64,000 nt of DNA from NCBI GenBank assembly GCA_020630015.1, contig JAHDCF010000003.1, forward strand, positions 1 through 64,000. Direction: 5' to 3'. Under the pieces are notes generated by a model that saw nothing but the letters and a program-made list of their open reading frames with translations, did no database searches and was not told the origin of the DNA. Source of the stretch: Planktomarina sp. (GTDB lineage Bacteria; Pseudomonadota; Alphaproteobacteria; Rhodobacterales; Rhodobacteraceae). Of the stretch, positions 1 through 8,380 are shown in pieces (the stretch's first letter is position 1; each line of letters begins with the position of its first letter). The position numbers and the translations under genes are program-made.

Positions 1-233
1 GCGAAGCAATAATACAAAGAGATAAACGTGAAGAACGGCAAGTTGCAGGAAACGGAATTGCGCGACTACTAGCTGAGCAGGCGTTAAAAAATGTCGGATT
101 AAATCCTGGTCGCGTCGATGGACTTTTCGACGACCAAACACGAAATGCAATCCGCACATTTCAGCGGCGAGTGAATCTTCCTGAAACTGGTTATCTGGGT
201 CGATCAACATTCGCTCGATTGATCGCAAAGTGA
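1..233 (+). CDS. Peptidoglycan-binding domain protein, C-terminal part
   Basis: Open frame running in from the left edge and stopping at TGA 231-233, so only about the last 76 residues are visible. They form a typical PG_binding_1 unit: a helix (RLLAEQAL), then LNPGRVDGLFDDQTRNAI and RTFQRR, then GYLGRSTFARLI. That family binds bacterial cell-wall peptidoglycan and is usually the C-terminal module of a larger exported or membrane protein. What the N-terminal part is cannot be told from this window. An intrinsic terminator follows 25 bases later. I am confident about the domain; the overall function is unknown. Confidence 0.75.
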   Translation, partial: EAIIQRDKREERQVAGNGIARLLAEQALKNVGLNPGRVDGLFDDQTRNAIRTFQRRVNLPETGYLGRSTFARLIAK

Positions 234-256
234 TTTGAAGAACTTGAATGCAAAAC

Positions 257-288
257 AAAAAAGCCGCCCGTGGGCGGCTTTTTTATTT
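257..288. terminator. Bidirectional intrinsic terminator
   Basis: Nine-base-pair GC-rich stem (AAGCCGCCC / GGGCGGCTT) with a 2-base loop and flanked by A and T runs on both sides. It can therefore serve the peptidoglycan-binding gene on the plus strand and rpmJ on the minus strand. Confidence 0.85.
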
Positions 289-302
289 GATGACAGATTT
301 TA

Positions 303-428
303 TCAACCCTGACGCGCCTTGAACCGGCGTTGTGTTTTGTTGATCACGTATACCCGGCCTTTACGGCGCACAACGCGACAATCGCGATGGCGGTTCTTCA
401 GCGACCGGAGCGAATTTTTGACCTTCAT
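303..428 (-). CDS. rpmJ: 50S ribosomal protein L36
   Basis: A 41-residue basic protein read on the minus strand from ATG at 428 to TGA at 303. It begins [17 protein letters not shown], then [14 protein letters not shown], and ends RFKARQG, which is the alphaproteobacterial form of L36, in which the usual Cys4 zinc site is mostly lost (one Cys remains). An AAGGAGAAGG ribosome binding site lies just upstream. L36 is a small protein of the large ribosomal subunit. In this group it usually stands alone, as here, outside the main ribosomal operons. Its upstream neighbour on the same strand is tRNA-Val. Confidence 0.95.
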   Translation of the reverse strand: MKVKNSLRSLKNRHRDCRVVRRKGRVYVINKTQRRFKARQG

Positions 429-474
429 TGGCCTTCTCCTTACTCTGGGCCGCGGATGAGCCCGTCTAAATCCA

Positions 475-549
475 TGGTGCGCACGACTGGGATCGAACCA
501 GTGACCCCTTCGATGTCAACGAAGTGCTCTACCGCTGAGCTACGCGCGC
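475..549 (-). tRNA. tRNA-Val (anticodon GAC)
   Basis: The minus strand folds as a full cloverleaf: acceptor GCGCGCG paired with CGTGCGC (one G-T pair), D arm GCTC..GAGC, anticodon stem CTTCG/CGAAG with loop TTGACAT, T arm with GGTTCGATCC, and an encoded ACCA end. The loop gives anticodon GAC, which reads GUC valine codons. Length is 75 bases including CCA. It lies 46 bases upstream of rpmJ on the same strand. Confidence 0.95.
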
Positions 550-761
550 ATCTTCCAACACCGAGTTTCATCGTCCCAAACAAATAGGACGCGGAAAGCC
601 CCGCGCCGGTTGAGGCCGTATAAGTGGCATGTGACGAGTCTTCAAGAACTTTTAATGCTGAAGTTGCTTGTAACACACGTCGTTTTGACATGTTTACGTG
701 ACTTCATCCTTTTTCCTTCGCCGGATCATGCTATCTTAACGACAACAAAGGATACGGTACG

Positions 762-1622
762 ATGCAAAGAAACCCGTTTATCTTGTATGAACCGACAACA
801 CAGGAGGCGTGCTTCCTGTTTGCATCCCCGCATTCCGGTAGAGATTATACAGCCGAATTTAAACGCAGTTCCATCTTAAACGAGTTAGGATTGAGGTCAT
901 CTGAAGACGCTTTCGTCGATCATTTGTTTGCTGAGGTTGTCAAACTAGGGGCCCCACTATTAGCTGCACAATCACCCCGTGCCTTTTTGGATTTGAATCG
1001 AGCGCCCGAAGAAATGGATCCGGCGGTTGTGAAAGGGGCCCCATCCAGTGGGCATAATCCCCGCATAGCATCCGGTTTGGGTGTAATACCTCGCGTTGTC
1101 GCAAATGGCAGACCTATTTATTATGGCAAAATCAGCTTGATCGAAGCCCAAAATCGATTGGATTCCATCTGGCATCCATATCATCGCAAGTTGAGAGAAT
1201 TGCAGATTAAAACGCAATCCCAATTTGGACAATCCGTCCTGTTGGACTGCCATTCGATGCCACACGAAGCTGTTCGCCAAGCAAGAACCCTTACTGGTGA
1301 ACAACCACAGATCGTTTTAGGTGATCGCTTTGGGGCATCATGTTCCCCAAAAGTCATGGATCTTGTTGAGGCAGCATTTAAACAACAAGGTTTCGTCGTT
1401 GCACGCAATTCACCATTTGCCGGTGCCTACACCGTTCAACAATACGGCCGACCCGCGCGTCACCAGCATGTGGTTCAGATTGAAATTGATCGATCTTTGT
1501 ACATGGAAGAAACCAAAATTCGACCGAACGCGCGTTATGAAGAGTTTCGTAATCGTATAACGAAAGCTTTGGAGATCATTATCAATACCGGTCGGTCGAT
1601 CCAAACTGTTGCGGCAGAATAG
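762..1622 (+). CDS. N-formylglutamate amidohydrolase family protein
   Basis: 286 residues, the usual length of the family. It is recognised by the N-terminal SPHSGRDY metal-site motif (about residues 22-29), DLNRAPEEMDP near residue 83, and LLDCHSMP near residue 164. These resemble the zinc/aspartoacylase-like site of N-formylglutamate deformylases, which release formate from N-formyl-L-glutamate in some histidine-degradation routes. No hut genes are adjacent, so the true substrate is uncertain and I give no symbol. An AAAGGA ribosome binding site sits about 8 bases before the ATG. It converges on dinB, 18 bases away. Confidence 0.8.
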   Translation: MQRNPFILYEPTTQEACFLFASPHSGRDYTAEFKRSSILNELGLRSSEDAFVDHLFAEVVKLGAPLLAAQSPRAFLDLNRAPEEMDPAVVKGAPSSGHNPRIASGLGVIPRVVANGRPIYYGKISLIEAQNRLDSIWHPYHRKLRELQIKTQSQFGQSVLLDCHSMPHEAVRQARTLTGEQPQIVLGDRFGASCSPKVMDLVEAAFKQQGFVVARNSPFAGAYTVQQYGRPARHQHVVQIEIDRSLYMEETKIRPNARYEEFRNRITKALEIIINTGRSIQTVAAE

Positions 1623-1640
1623 CTGCGCAATAGCTTCATT

Positions 1641-2897
1641 TTATCTAAGGGCCCTCCCCTTTTTGATGGCTTTTGACCCAAATTTTTCGCGAATAATATC
1701 GGTGGCGCGTTCCGCAACCTGGCGTTTTTTTGCATTTGGATCCAACAAATCAAAAATAAGATCACCACTCGCATTTTCAGAAAGGTCTGACAAACCAACG
1801 CCAATAAGTCGAAAAGGGCCTTCCTCTGAAACCTGGCGAAACAAAGCACGAGCGATGTGATATATTCGATCCGCCATTTGAGTGCCATCAGGCAAAGATT
1901 GTCGGCGCGTCAAAACCGAATGATTTGCGCGTTTCAATTTCAAAGAAACAACGCGTCCGGTGCATTCTTTCGCTTTTGCGCGATCACTGACCCTTTCAGA
2001 CAAACGCCAAATATGGCCGTCTAGAAGATCAGGATCGCAAGTGTCTTCAAAAAATGTCGTTTCGTTAGAAATGCTTTTTATAGGGGAATGGGCCGATACC
2101 CTTCGTTTGTCTTGGCCTCGGGCCAAATGCCACAAACGATCTCCCATCGTGCCAAAACGGTCTGACAAATCTTTTCGATCCCAACGCAAAAGATCAGCAA
2201 ATGTTCTTACACCAGCTTTTTCCAGAGATGCTTTGGTTACTGCACCTACACCCCAAATCAAACTTATTGGTTTTTCCATCAAGAAATCTGAAGTTTCTGC
2301 CTTCCCAATGACAGAGAACCCGCGAGGCTTTTCTAAATCTGAGGCCACTTTGGCTAAGAACTTATTGTGAGATAGACCTATGGACCCGGTCAAACCCAAT
2401 TCCGCCTTCATGCGGTTGATCAATCTCGCCAACATGACCGCAGGCGCAACGCCGTGAAGGCGAGTTGTGCCAGATAAATCTAAAAAAGCTTCATCCAAAG
2501 ATAGCGGTTCGATGGAAGGGGTCATTTCGTCCATAATCGCACGAATTTCACGGCTTACCTTCACGTATTCATCCATACGCGGCTTTAATACCACTGCGTC
2601 GGGGCAAAGTTTCATGGCTTGAAACATTGGCATTGCGCTTTTCACACCACGAATTCGCGCAATATAACATGCGGTCGAAACCACCCCTCGGCGGCCTCCA
2701 CCTATTATAACGGGCTTCTTTGACAACTCCGGATTATCCCGTTTTTCAATGCTTGCGTAAAATGCATCACAATCCATATGAGCAATGGAAAGTTCGAACA
2801 ATTCGGGATGAGATATTATTCGAGGGCTGCCGCAGCCCAAGCATCTGGGCTGGTTAATTTCAAAAGATTCGCAGCAATCTCGGCAAAGTGAAGGCAT
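1641..2897 (-). CDS. dinB: DNA polymerase IV (Y-family)
   Basis: 418 residues. The palm carries HMDCDAFYASIE (catalytic Asp, about residues 40-51) and SLDEAFLDLSG (about 133-143), the signature of Y-family translesion polymerases, followed by helix-hairpin-helix and little-finger regions. The first 30 residues form a CxxC...CxxC knuckle (CRDC, CLGC), an extension seen in many alphaproteobacterial DinB proteins and absent from the E. coli enzyme. The family copies past damaged bases without proofreading. I see no clear LexA box in the 29-38 bases between it and the divergent Nudix gene, but that space is short. Confidence 0.92.
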   Translation of the reverse strand: MPSLCRDCCESFEINQPRCLGCGSPRIISHPELFELSIAHMDCDAFYASIEKRDNPELSKKPVIIGGGRRGVVSTACYIARIRGVKSAMPMFQAMKLCPDAVVLKPRMDEYVKVSREIRAIMDEMTPSIEPLSLDEAFLDLSGTTRLHGVAPAVMLARLINRMKAELGLTGSIGLSHNKFLAKVASDLEKPRGFSVIGKAETSDFLMEKPISLIWGVGAVTKASLEKAGVRTFADLLRWDRKDLSDRFGTMGDRLWHLARGQDKRRVSAHSPIKSISNETTFFEDTCDPDLLDGHIWRLSERVSDRAKAKECTGRVVSLKLKRANHSVLTRRQSLPDGTQMADRIYHIARALFRQVSEEGPFRLIGVGLSDLSENASGDLIFDLLDPNAKKRQVAERATDIIREKFGSKAIKKGRALR

Positions 2898-2935
2898 GGT
2901 GACAGATTATTCCAAAAAACGCATACTTGGAACCT

Positions 2936-3358
2936 ATGGATAAAAATGAAAACTTCTTAGGCGCGAAATTGGCTCTTTTTTTGGGTGACCATCTTTTGGT
3001 TCTGCTACGCGACGATACACCATTGATCCCTTATCCCAATCACTGGGACTTTCCAGGTGGAGGGCGGGAGGGCAACGAAACGCCGTTTGAAACGGCGCAA
3101 AGAGAAACAATTGAAGAAGTCGGTTTATTTGTTCCAGAAAGTGCCTGCGTATGGAAAAAATCTCATCCCGCAGAAACGAATCCCAATTTGCAAAATTGGT
3201 TTTTTGTAGGGCATTTACCTGAACAAGCATTCGACCAAGCCCATCTTGGGGATGAAGGACAATTATTGAAACTGATGCGACCCGATCAATACATCAACCA
3301 TCCCAAACGCATTCCCCATTTTGCAAATTACCTAAAGGAATATTTGAATGCGGCATGA
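2936..3358 (+). CDS. Nudix hydrolase
   Basis: 140 residues with a perfect Nudix box, G-x5-E-x7-RETIEEVGL, at about residues 42-64. The family hydrolyses nucleoside diphosphates linked to another group, often as a house-cleaning step. The substrate cannot be read from the sequence. ATG 2936 is preceded by GGAA at good spacing; an in-frame TTG at 2927 would add three residues. It is divergent from dinB, and its last 11 bases overlap the start of the next gene, so the two are likely translated together. Confidence 0.88.
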   Translation: MDKNENFLGAKLALFLGDHLLVLLRDDTPLIPYPNHWDFPGGGREGNETPFETAQRETIEEVGLFVPESACVWKKSHPAETNPNLQNWFFVGHLPEQAFDQAHLGDEGQLLKLMRPDQYINHPKRIPHFANYLKEYLNAA

Positions 3359-3650
3359 AAAAGTGGCCTGCCGAACACCTTCTAAAGGACGCGATGGGGT
3401 AACCAATATACCTAAGTGGAAGTATGATTTGGTACGAAATTATATTTTGGAGATGATTACAGATGCAGGTCCACAAGGCATTCCATTCGCGAATATGCGC
3501 GGCGAGTTGGAAAAAAGACTTACGGTAGAAGAAGCAAAACTTCTTGGATCCGCAGGATGGCACATCACGGTTGTGAAGCTTAACATGGAGGTCGAAGGCG
3601 AAATCAAAAGGTCATCTGAAAAGGGACCACAAAAAATCCTGTTGGCGTAA
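3348..3650 (+). CDS. Small conserved protein, DUF6958-like
   Basis: 100 residues, basic at the N-terminus, then a compact alpha/beta fold that could be a winged helix: an IPKWKYDLVRNYILEMI helix, PFANMRGELEKRL, a GWHITVVKLNMEVEG stretch and IKRSSEKGPQKILLA. The pattern (K-x-x-x-V/M helix, GW..T-V-K-L-x-x-E-x-x-G-x-I-x-R) resembles the small DUF6958 family, whose function is unknown. It overlaps the end of the Nudix gene and is probably co-transcribed with it. The family call is from memory of the pattern and is moderate. Confidence 0.6.
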   Translation: MRHEKVACRTPSKGRDGVTNIPKWKYDLVRNYILEMITDAGPQGIPFANMRGELEKRLTVEEAKLLGSAGWHITVVKLNMEVEGEIKRSSEKGPQKILLA

Positions 3651-3704
3651 ACATTTCAAAAATGCTTGCATGCGACGGTACACAAATATAAGTTTCGCAT
3701 AGGA

Positions 3705-3890
3705 AACTCGACCGGGAGAGAGCGTTTCGACGCCGCCGAAGGAGCAAGCACCCCGATGCACTCTCAGGCAAACGGACCGGCGAGGGAAAACACACCGAAG
3801 AGCATGCCAATAGCATGCACCGAAGGCGCAAGGAAAACGTTCTGTTGATCCGAAACGCTCAGGTTCCAGGACGGTCGGGGTATGCGGGTT
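3705..3890 (+). promoter_or_regulatory. Tandem glycine riboswitch
   Basis: Two glycine-aptamer cores lie back to back. The first has GGGAGAG (3714-3720), GCCGAAGGAGCAA (3734-3746) and ACTCTCAGGCAAACGGACCG (3760-3779). The second has CACCGAAGGCGCAAGG and GAAACGCTCAGG ending near GGACGG. These are the conserved blocks of the glycine riboswitch, in which GAGAG pairs with CTCTC and GAGC with GCTC. A small hairpin (GCGGG-TTCG-CCCGT, about 3884-3897) and the ribosome binding site of the DadA-like gene follow directly. The switch probably acts at translation initiation or by a short attenuator; I do not see a strong T run. Confidence 0.9.
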
Positions 3891-3916
3891 CGCCCGTCTG
3901 ATAGGGGAACCTTGGT

Positions 3917-5173
3917 GTGCCACATTTTGCTGTTTTAGGTGCCGGAATCATCGGTATAACGACTGCTTTTCAACTTCATTCTCGTGGATTTGACGTTACA
4001 GTCATCGATCGCCAAAGATACGCGGCAATGGAAACCAGCTTTGCCAATGGTGGCCAATTGTCTGCCAGCAATGCAGAAGTATGGAATTCTTGGGGGACCA
4101 TAATCAAAGGGATCAAATGGATGATGCAGCGGGATGCACCTCTGTTGGTTCGTCCTGCCCCCACTTGGCACAAAATTAGCTGGATGACAGAATTTCTGGG
4201 CAATATTCCCAGTTATAGAAAAAATACCATCGCGACGGCCAAACTTGCAATCGCTGCGCGCGCTGTGTTTCATGAAATGGCCGAAAAGGCGGGGGTTGAC
4301 TATGATTACTCCCCACGCGGAATTCTTCATTTTTATTCCAGTCAAAAAGAACTCGCCGACGCGCGCAAAGTTACGCAAATTTTGGGCGAAGGTGGCCTGA
4401 CCCGAGAGGAGCTTTCACCGTCCGATATCAATCGAATTGAACCCACCTTACACGGTAATTTTGCTGGTGGATTTTGGACCGAAAGTGATTTCACGGGTGA
4501 CATTCACAAATACAGTATTGGACTGGCACGTTGGTTGGAAAAGCAAGGCGTCACATTTAAAATGGGGTCTCCGATCAAATTTGTACGGCATGAAAAAGAT
4601 GGGGTCAGTGTCGACACAGAAACCGAGACAGAAAAATTTGACGGGATTGTGGTATGTGCCGGTGTCGGCAGCCGTGCGATTGCAAAGCAATTGGGTGATC
4701 GCGTGAACATTTACCCGGTGAAAGGGTATTCCATCACGGTTCACTTGAACGATCAACGCAGTCAAGACGCCGCACCGACAGCCAGTCTTTTAGATGACAA
4801 AGCAAAAATCGTAACATCCCGTCTGGGTAAAACACGCTTTCGCGTGGCAGGGACGGCAGAGTTTGCTGGTGAGAACCGCGATATTTGTGCCGCAAGGATC
4901 AAACCATTGACTGCATGGGTCGAAAAACACTTTCCAGAAGCATCAACCGAACATGTCACCCCTTGGGCAGGCCTTCGTCCGATGATGCCAAATATGATGC
5001 CGCGCATCGGCGCTGGGAAAAAGTCAGGGGTATATTACAATACCGGCCATGGCCATCTGGGGTGGACCTTATCGGCAGCAACTGCAGATCTAATTGCCAG
5101 CCAAATTGAAGCAACATATGCTTCAAATTCAAATCCCGTTCACAACGTTGAGTTTATCAAAGTCCCGGCGTAA
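3917..5173 (+). CDS. D-amino acid dehydrogenase-like FAD oxidoreductase (DadA family), under glycine riboswitch control
   Basis: 418 residues. The N-terminus has the FAD dinucleotide fold VLGAGIIGITTAFQL and, downstream, ETSFANGGQLSASNAE, the signature of DadA-type D-amino acid dehydrogenases. The C-terminus has WAGLRPMMPN and GHGHLGWTLSAATADL, which close the FAD site. The family oxidises D-amino acids, or glycine in some relatives, to the 2-oxo acid and ammonia and feeds electrons to the respiratory chain. The GTG start is supported by AGGGGA at 3902-3907. The tandem glycine riboswitch directly upstream suggests that glycine is an inducer and perhaps a substrate. That last step is inference. 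Confidence 0.85.
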   Translation: MPHFAVLGAGIIGITTAFQLHSRGFDVTVIDRQRYAAMETSFANGGQLSASNAEVWNSWGTIIKGIKWMMQRDAPLLVRPAPTWHKISWMTEFLGNIPSYRKNTIATAKLAIAARAVFHEMAEKAGVDYDYSPRGILHFYSSQKELADARKVTQILGEGGLTREELSPSDINRIEPTLHGNFAGGFWTESDFTGDIHKYSIGLARWLEKQGVTFKMGSPIKFVRHEKDGVSVDTETETEKFDGIVVCAGVGSRAIAKQLGDRVNIYPVKGYSITVHLNDQRSQDAAPTASLLDDKAKIVTSRLGKTRFRVAGTAEFAGENRDICAARIKPLTAWVEKHFPEASTEHVTPWAGLRPMMPNMMPRIGAGKKSGVYYNTGHGHLGWTLSAATADLIASQIEATYASNSNPVHNVEFIKVPA

Positions 5174-5226
5174 TCCCATTTAATTCCAGTCCTAGATTAC
5201 CTATATCTTGGGCAGGAGGGACACTT

Positions 5227-6114
5227 ATGAACGAAGAATTTCTACTACAACTTTTGAACGAAAATGGCTTTTATCTGGTGCTGGCGATCCTGTTGATCGT
5301 TATCATCATGGCCGGAGTGCGGATTGTACCGCAGTCAGAAAAGCATGTTGTTGAAAGGTTCGGCCGTCTTAAATCTGTGCTAGGACCGGGGATTAACTTT
5401 ATTGTTCCGTTTTTGGATCGCGTTCGGCACAAAGTTTCGATTTTAGAACGCCAGTTGCCAACAGCCAAGCAAGACGCAATCACCAGTGACAACGTTTTGG
5501 TGCAAGTTGATACATCCGTATTTTATCGCATCTTGGAACCCGAAAAAACAGTTTATCGTATTCGCGATGTTGACGCCGCCATTGCGACAACCGTTGCCGG
5601 AATTGTACGTGCCGAAATCGGCAAAATGGAATTGGACGAAGTTCAATCTAATCGCGCTCGCTTGATTGAAACGATCAAGGCTTCAGTTGAAGTTGCCGTT
5701 GACGAATGGGGCGTTGATGTGACCCGTGCAGAAATTTTGGATGTCAATTTGGATCAAGCGACGCGCGATGCCATGTTGCAACAATTGAATGCTGAACGTG
5801 CCCGTCGCGCGCAGGTGACAGAAGCCGAAGGTCAAAAACGGTCTGTTGAATTGGCAGCGGATGCGGAGCTTTATGCCGCTGAACAGGCGGCCAAAGCCCG
5901 CCGGGTGGGAGCCGATGCAGAAGCCTATGCAACCGAAGTGGTTGCCGAAGCAATTGCAAAAAACGGGATTGAAGCAGCGCAGTACCAAGTTGCCTTAAAG
6001 CAAGTCGAATCTTTAAACGCCCTTGGAAATGGCCAAGGAAAACAAACAATTCTTGTACCGTCCTCAGCAATCGAAGCATTTGGCGATGCCTTCAAAATGT
6101 TGAAAGGAAAATAA
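5227..6114 (+). CDS. SPFH/Band 7 (stomatin, QmcA-like) membrane protein
   Basis: 295 residues. One N-terminal membrane segment (FYLVLAILLIVIIMAGV) is followed by the SPFH domain (RIVPQSEKHVVERFGR, then GPGINFIVPFLDRV) and a long Ala/Glu-rich helix (about residues 190-250), as in QmcA, stomatin and paraslipin. These proteins form large membrane-bound oligomers that organise proteases or microdomains. An AGGAGGG ribosome binding site lies at 5214-5220. The stop codon is followed at once by the NfeD-like gene; this SPFH-NfeD pairing is a widespread conserved operon. Confidence 0.9.
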   Translation: MNEEFLLQLLNENGFYLVLAILLIVIIMAGVRIVPQSEKHVVERFGRLKSVLGPGINFIVPFLDRVRHKVSILERQLPTAKQDAITSDNVLVQVDTSVFYRILEPEKTVYRIRDVDAAIATTVAGIVRAEIGKMELDEVQSNRARLIETIKASVEVAVDEWGVDVTRAEILDVNLDQATRDAMLQQLNAERARRAQVTEAEGQKRSVELAADAELYAAEQAAKARRVGADAEAYATEVVAEAIAKNGIEAAQYQVALKQVESLNALGNGQGKQTILVPSSAIEAFGDAFKMLKGK

Positions 6115-6117
6115 GTG

Positions 6118-6399
6118 ATGCACTTTGTTTTCAATTGGTGGGCTTGGGCAATCTTCGCTCTCATCCTGATAATACTTGAAATCGTTGCACCGGCTTTTGT
6201 CCTGTTGGGGTTTGGGATCGGTGCCGGTGTTTTATCTATGCTTTTGTTGGTGTTAGGTCCCAGTTTCACCGGGGCTTCCATTCCGCTATTGTTGGTCATT
6301 TTCGCGGCATCATCTTTGATCGCCTGGATTGGTTTACGGCAAATGTTCAAGCTGCCAACAGGGCAAGTAAAGAATTTCGATTCAGACATTAACGAATAG
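6118..6399 (+). CDS. NfeD family membrane protein (short form)
   Basis: 93 residues from ATG 6118; a GTG at 6115 is also possible. Two or three membrane segments (WAWAIFALILIILEIVAP, GIGAGVLSMLLLVLG, IPLLLVIFAASSLIAWIGL) are followed by only a short polar tail, so the C-terminal OB-fold of longer NfeD proteins is absent. It begins directly after the SPFH gene, and the two products are expected to act together in the membrane. Confidence 0.85.
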   Translation: MHFVFNWWAWAIFALILIILEIVAPAFVLLGFGIGAGVLSMLLLVLGPSFTGASIPLLLVIFAASSLIAWIGLRQMFKLPTGQVKNFDSDINE

Positions 6400-6404
6400 A
6401 AAAC

Positions 6405-7190
6405 CTAACTGGGGTGACTTGTGCCTTTGTCACCCCATTTCATCAGCCAAGCCACTGTAAACAAAAGCACTGCTGCAAGTTCAGGCCAAAAGATAGATCG
6501 ATCGTTTCCTGAGGCCAAGATTATCCCGATCGCCACCATACATAAACAGATCATCAGCCCGATGCCTGTATAAATAAGATTTTGGTGACTCCATTCGATT
6601 TGGGGAATGCCATGTTTGTTTTGGCGTTCGCTGAATTCCCAATTTTTTTCTGTGCCGTTTCCGCGGGTGAACAAAAAAATACAAAAAATTGCCATGCACC
6701 CAAATAAAAGAGTCGCCCCAATATAGTGAAACCAAAATGCAGGGATGCCAAAAATAACATCAGGAACGAAAGTCCAATCTGGCCTGGTGCATTCAAAAGT
6801 TGATCCACAAGGGCTAACATCCTTTTGCGCAACTTCGTGCGGCACAACGGCTGTGGTAATGGCGCCTATTCCTGCAACCGTACCAACCCATTTGTCAGAA
6901 AGCTTATCGATGAGGCGCCCACTTTTCCGGCGCAAAGGTTCGTTTGGAAAACCAGTATAATACAAAAAGCTAAACCCGATCACGCAAAGGCATCCAACAA
7001 ATGCATCTCGAGATTGGGTGTAATACGTCGCACTTATCGATCCAAGTCGATCTTCCTCTCCTGAAGAAATCCAAGCGTTGACGGAATAGATTGCTAGTAC
7101 AAGACCCAAAGTACCTAAACCTGCCCACATTGACCGCCAGCTTTGCTTTGTTGCATCGCGTTCCGTTTTTGGGAAAGTACCAGTTTGCAT
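6405..7190 (-). CDS. Unrecognised six-segment membrane protein
   Basis: 261 residues. I do not recognise the family. About six hydrophobic segments can be counted (WAGLGTLGLVLAIYSV; FVGCLCVIGFSFLYY; WVGTVAGIGAITTAVV; FHYIGATLLFGCMAIFCIF; IYTGIGLMICLCMVAIGII; LAAVLLFTVAWLM). A polar loop after the third carries two cysteines (SPCGSTFEC) that could form a disulfide outside the membrane. ATG 7190 has GGAGG about 5 bases upstream and is preferred to an in-frame TTG at 7208. It is convergent with NfeD (5 bases apart) and lies upstream of pyrF on the other side, with no obvious functional link. Confidence 0.7.
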   Translation of the reverse strand: MQTGTFPKTERDATKQSWRSMWAGLGTLGLVLAIYSVNAWISSGEEDRLGSISATYYTQSRDAFVGCLCVIGFSFLYYTGFPNEPLRRKSGRLIDKLSDKWVGTVAGIGAITTAVVPHEVAQKDVSPCGSTFECTRPDWTFVPDVIFGIPAFWFHYIGATLLFGCMAIFCIFLFTRGNGTEKNWEFSERQNKHGIPQIEWSHQNLIYTGIGLMICLCMVAIGIILASGNDRSIFWPELAAVLLFTVAWLMKWGDKGTSHPS

Positions 7191-7254
7191 CTTCGCCTCC
7201 GCTTTCAACTTATGCGAAAGTATGCATACACATCATCCGGATGGAATAGCCGAT

Positions 7255-7977
7255 TTACCCCTTGCGATTGGCCTGCTTCGCTTGCGGGCTTGAAAGCTCT
7301 TGCAAGATGGCATTGGCCGCAGATTTCGGATCGTCCGCTTTCCAGATTGGACGACCAACAACAACATGGTCTGCGCCATCTGAAACTGCCTGTGCCGGTG
7401 TCGCCACCCTTTTTTGATCCCCAAGATCTGTTCCTGCTGGCCGAACGCCGGGTGTGACGATAAGTTTGCCTTCAGCCTCCGGCAGATTGCGTATCGTAGA
7501 GGCCTCTTGTGGGCTTGCAATTACACCGTCCGCACCAGCTTCAAAAGCTAACGCGGCCCGCTCTGAAACGAGGTCTGGAATTTTACCGTTCTTCAAAAGG
7601 CTTTTATCCAAATCATTTCGATCTAAAGAAGTCAAAATCGTGACTGCAAGGATTTTCATGTTTGAATTTGCGGCGCCTTCTCTTGCTGCCGCTACAACAT
7701 GTGGATCACCATGAACGGTTAGAAAATCTAGCTCAAACTGTGACAGACCTCTCACCGCATTTTCAACCGTCGCGCCGATATCAAACAGCTTCATATCCAA
7801 AAAAATGCGTTTTCCGTGCTCTTGCTTCAGTTCATTGGCAAGAGACAAGCCACCGGTCGTCAACATACCGAGGCCAATTTTATAAAACCCGACCGTATCC
7901 CCCAAAACCTCAGCAAGTTTAAGACCTTCGAACGCATTTGGAACATCCAAAGCTAGAATTAGTCTGTCGTCAGCCAT
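7255..7977 (-). CDS. pyrF: Orotidine 5'-phosphate decarboxylase
   Basis: 240 residues, normal length. The active-site motif LDMKLFDIGATV (Asp-x-Lys-x-x-Asp, about residues 60-71) and the phosphate-binding GVRPAG and VVGRPIW near the C-terminus identify the enzyme that decarboxylates OMP to UMP, the last step of pyrimidine synthesis. ATG 7977 has GAGGAA upstream. A small gene of unknown function starts 336 bases upstream on the same strand and ends 33 bases before it, so the two may be co-transcribed. Confidence 0.95.
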   Translation of the reverse strand: MADDRLILALDVPNAFEGLKLAEVLGDTVGFYKIGLGMLTTGGLSLANELKQEHGKRIFLDMKLFDIGATVENAVRGLSQFELDFLTVHGDPHVVAAAREGAANSNMKILAVTILTSLDRNDLDKSLLKNGKIPDLVSERAALAFEAGADGVIASPQEASTIRNLPEAEGKLIVTPGVRPAGTDLGDQKRVATPAQAVSDGADHVVVGRPIWKADDPKSAANAILQELSSPQAKQANRKG

Positions 7978-8010
7978 GTGAATTCCTCAGGGTGAAAAGT
8001 TCAGCCCCGA

Positions 8011-8313
8011 TTACCCATTCACAGCACGACTGTCCATGCTCTGCGTGGTTGCCAAAGGACGCATTCCTGGTTCAAAGGAAATCTTTTCCAAACCAGACCG
8101 GACACCCGGCAATTGTCGCAGCTTTCTGATGGCACTTCCGATTAAGGCCGCGTCCGCCCTAATGTGTGGCGAAAATGCAGTTTCGCAAACTAGTTTCAAA
8201 CGTTGGTCGTTTGAACCAGAATCACCCGAAATCAAAAATATGACATCCCTCAAAATGGTTTTTCCATCATTGCTGTGACGTAGGCTGCTGATTGAAATAT
8301 CTTTGATATGCAT
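8011..8313 (-). CDS. Small hypothetical protein upstream of pyrF
   Basis: 100 residues starting MHIKDISISSLRHS from ATG 8313, which has a strong AGGAGGGG ribosome binding site 6 bases upstream. That site is the main reason for treating it as real. It is mixed in composition, has no membrane segment or known motif that I can see, and contains a single cysteine (LVCETAF). It is probably transcribed with pyrF. Function unknown. Confidence 0.6.
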   Translation of the reverse strand: MHIKDISISSLRHSNDGKTILRDVIFLISGDSGSNDQRLKLVCETAFSPHIRADAALIGSAIRKLRQLPGVRSGLEKISFEPGMRPLATTQSMDSRAVNG

Positions 8314-8380
8314 GACGTCCCCTCCTGCATGCAAAATACAGGATGGAACCTTACAAATGGGTAAATTTGTTAAGATGGGT

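Noticed and set aside
3666-3848. 60-codon open frame through the glycine riboswitch
   Set aside because: The stretch is explained by the riboswitch aptamer cores.
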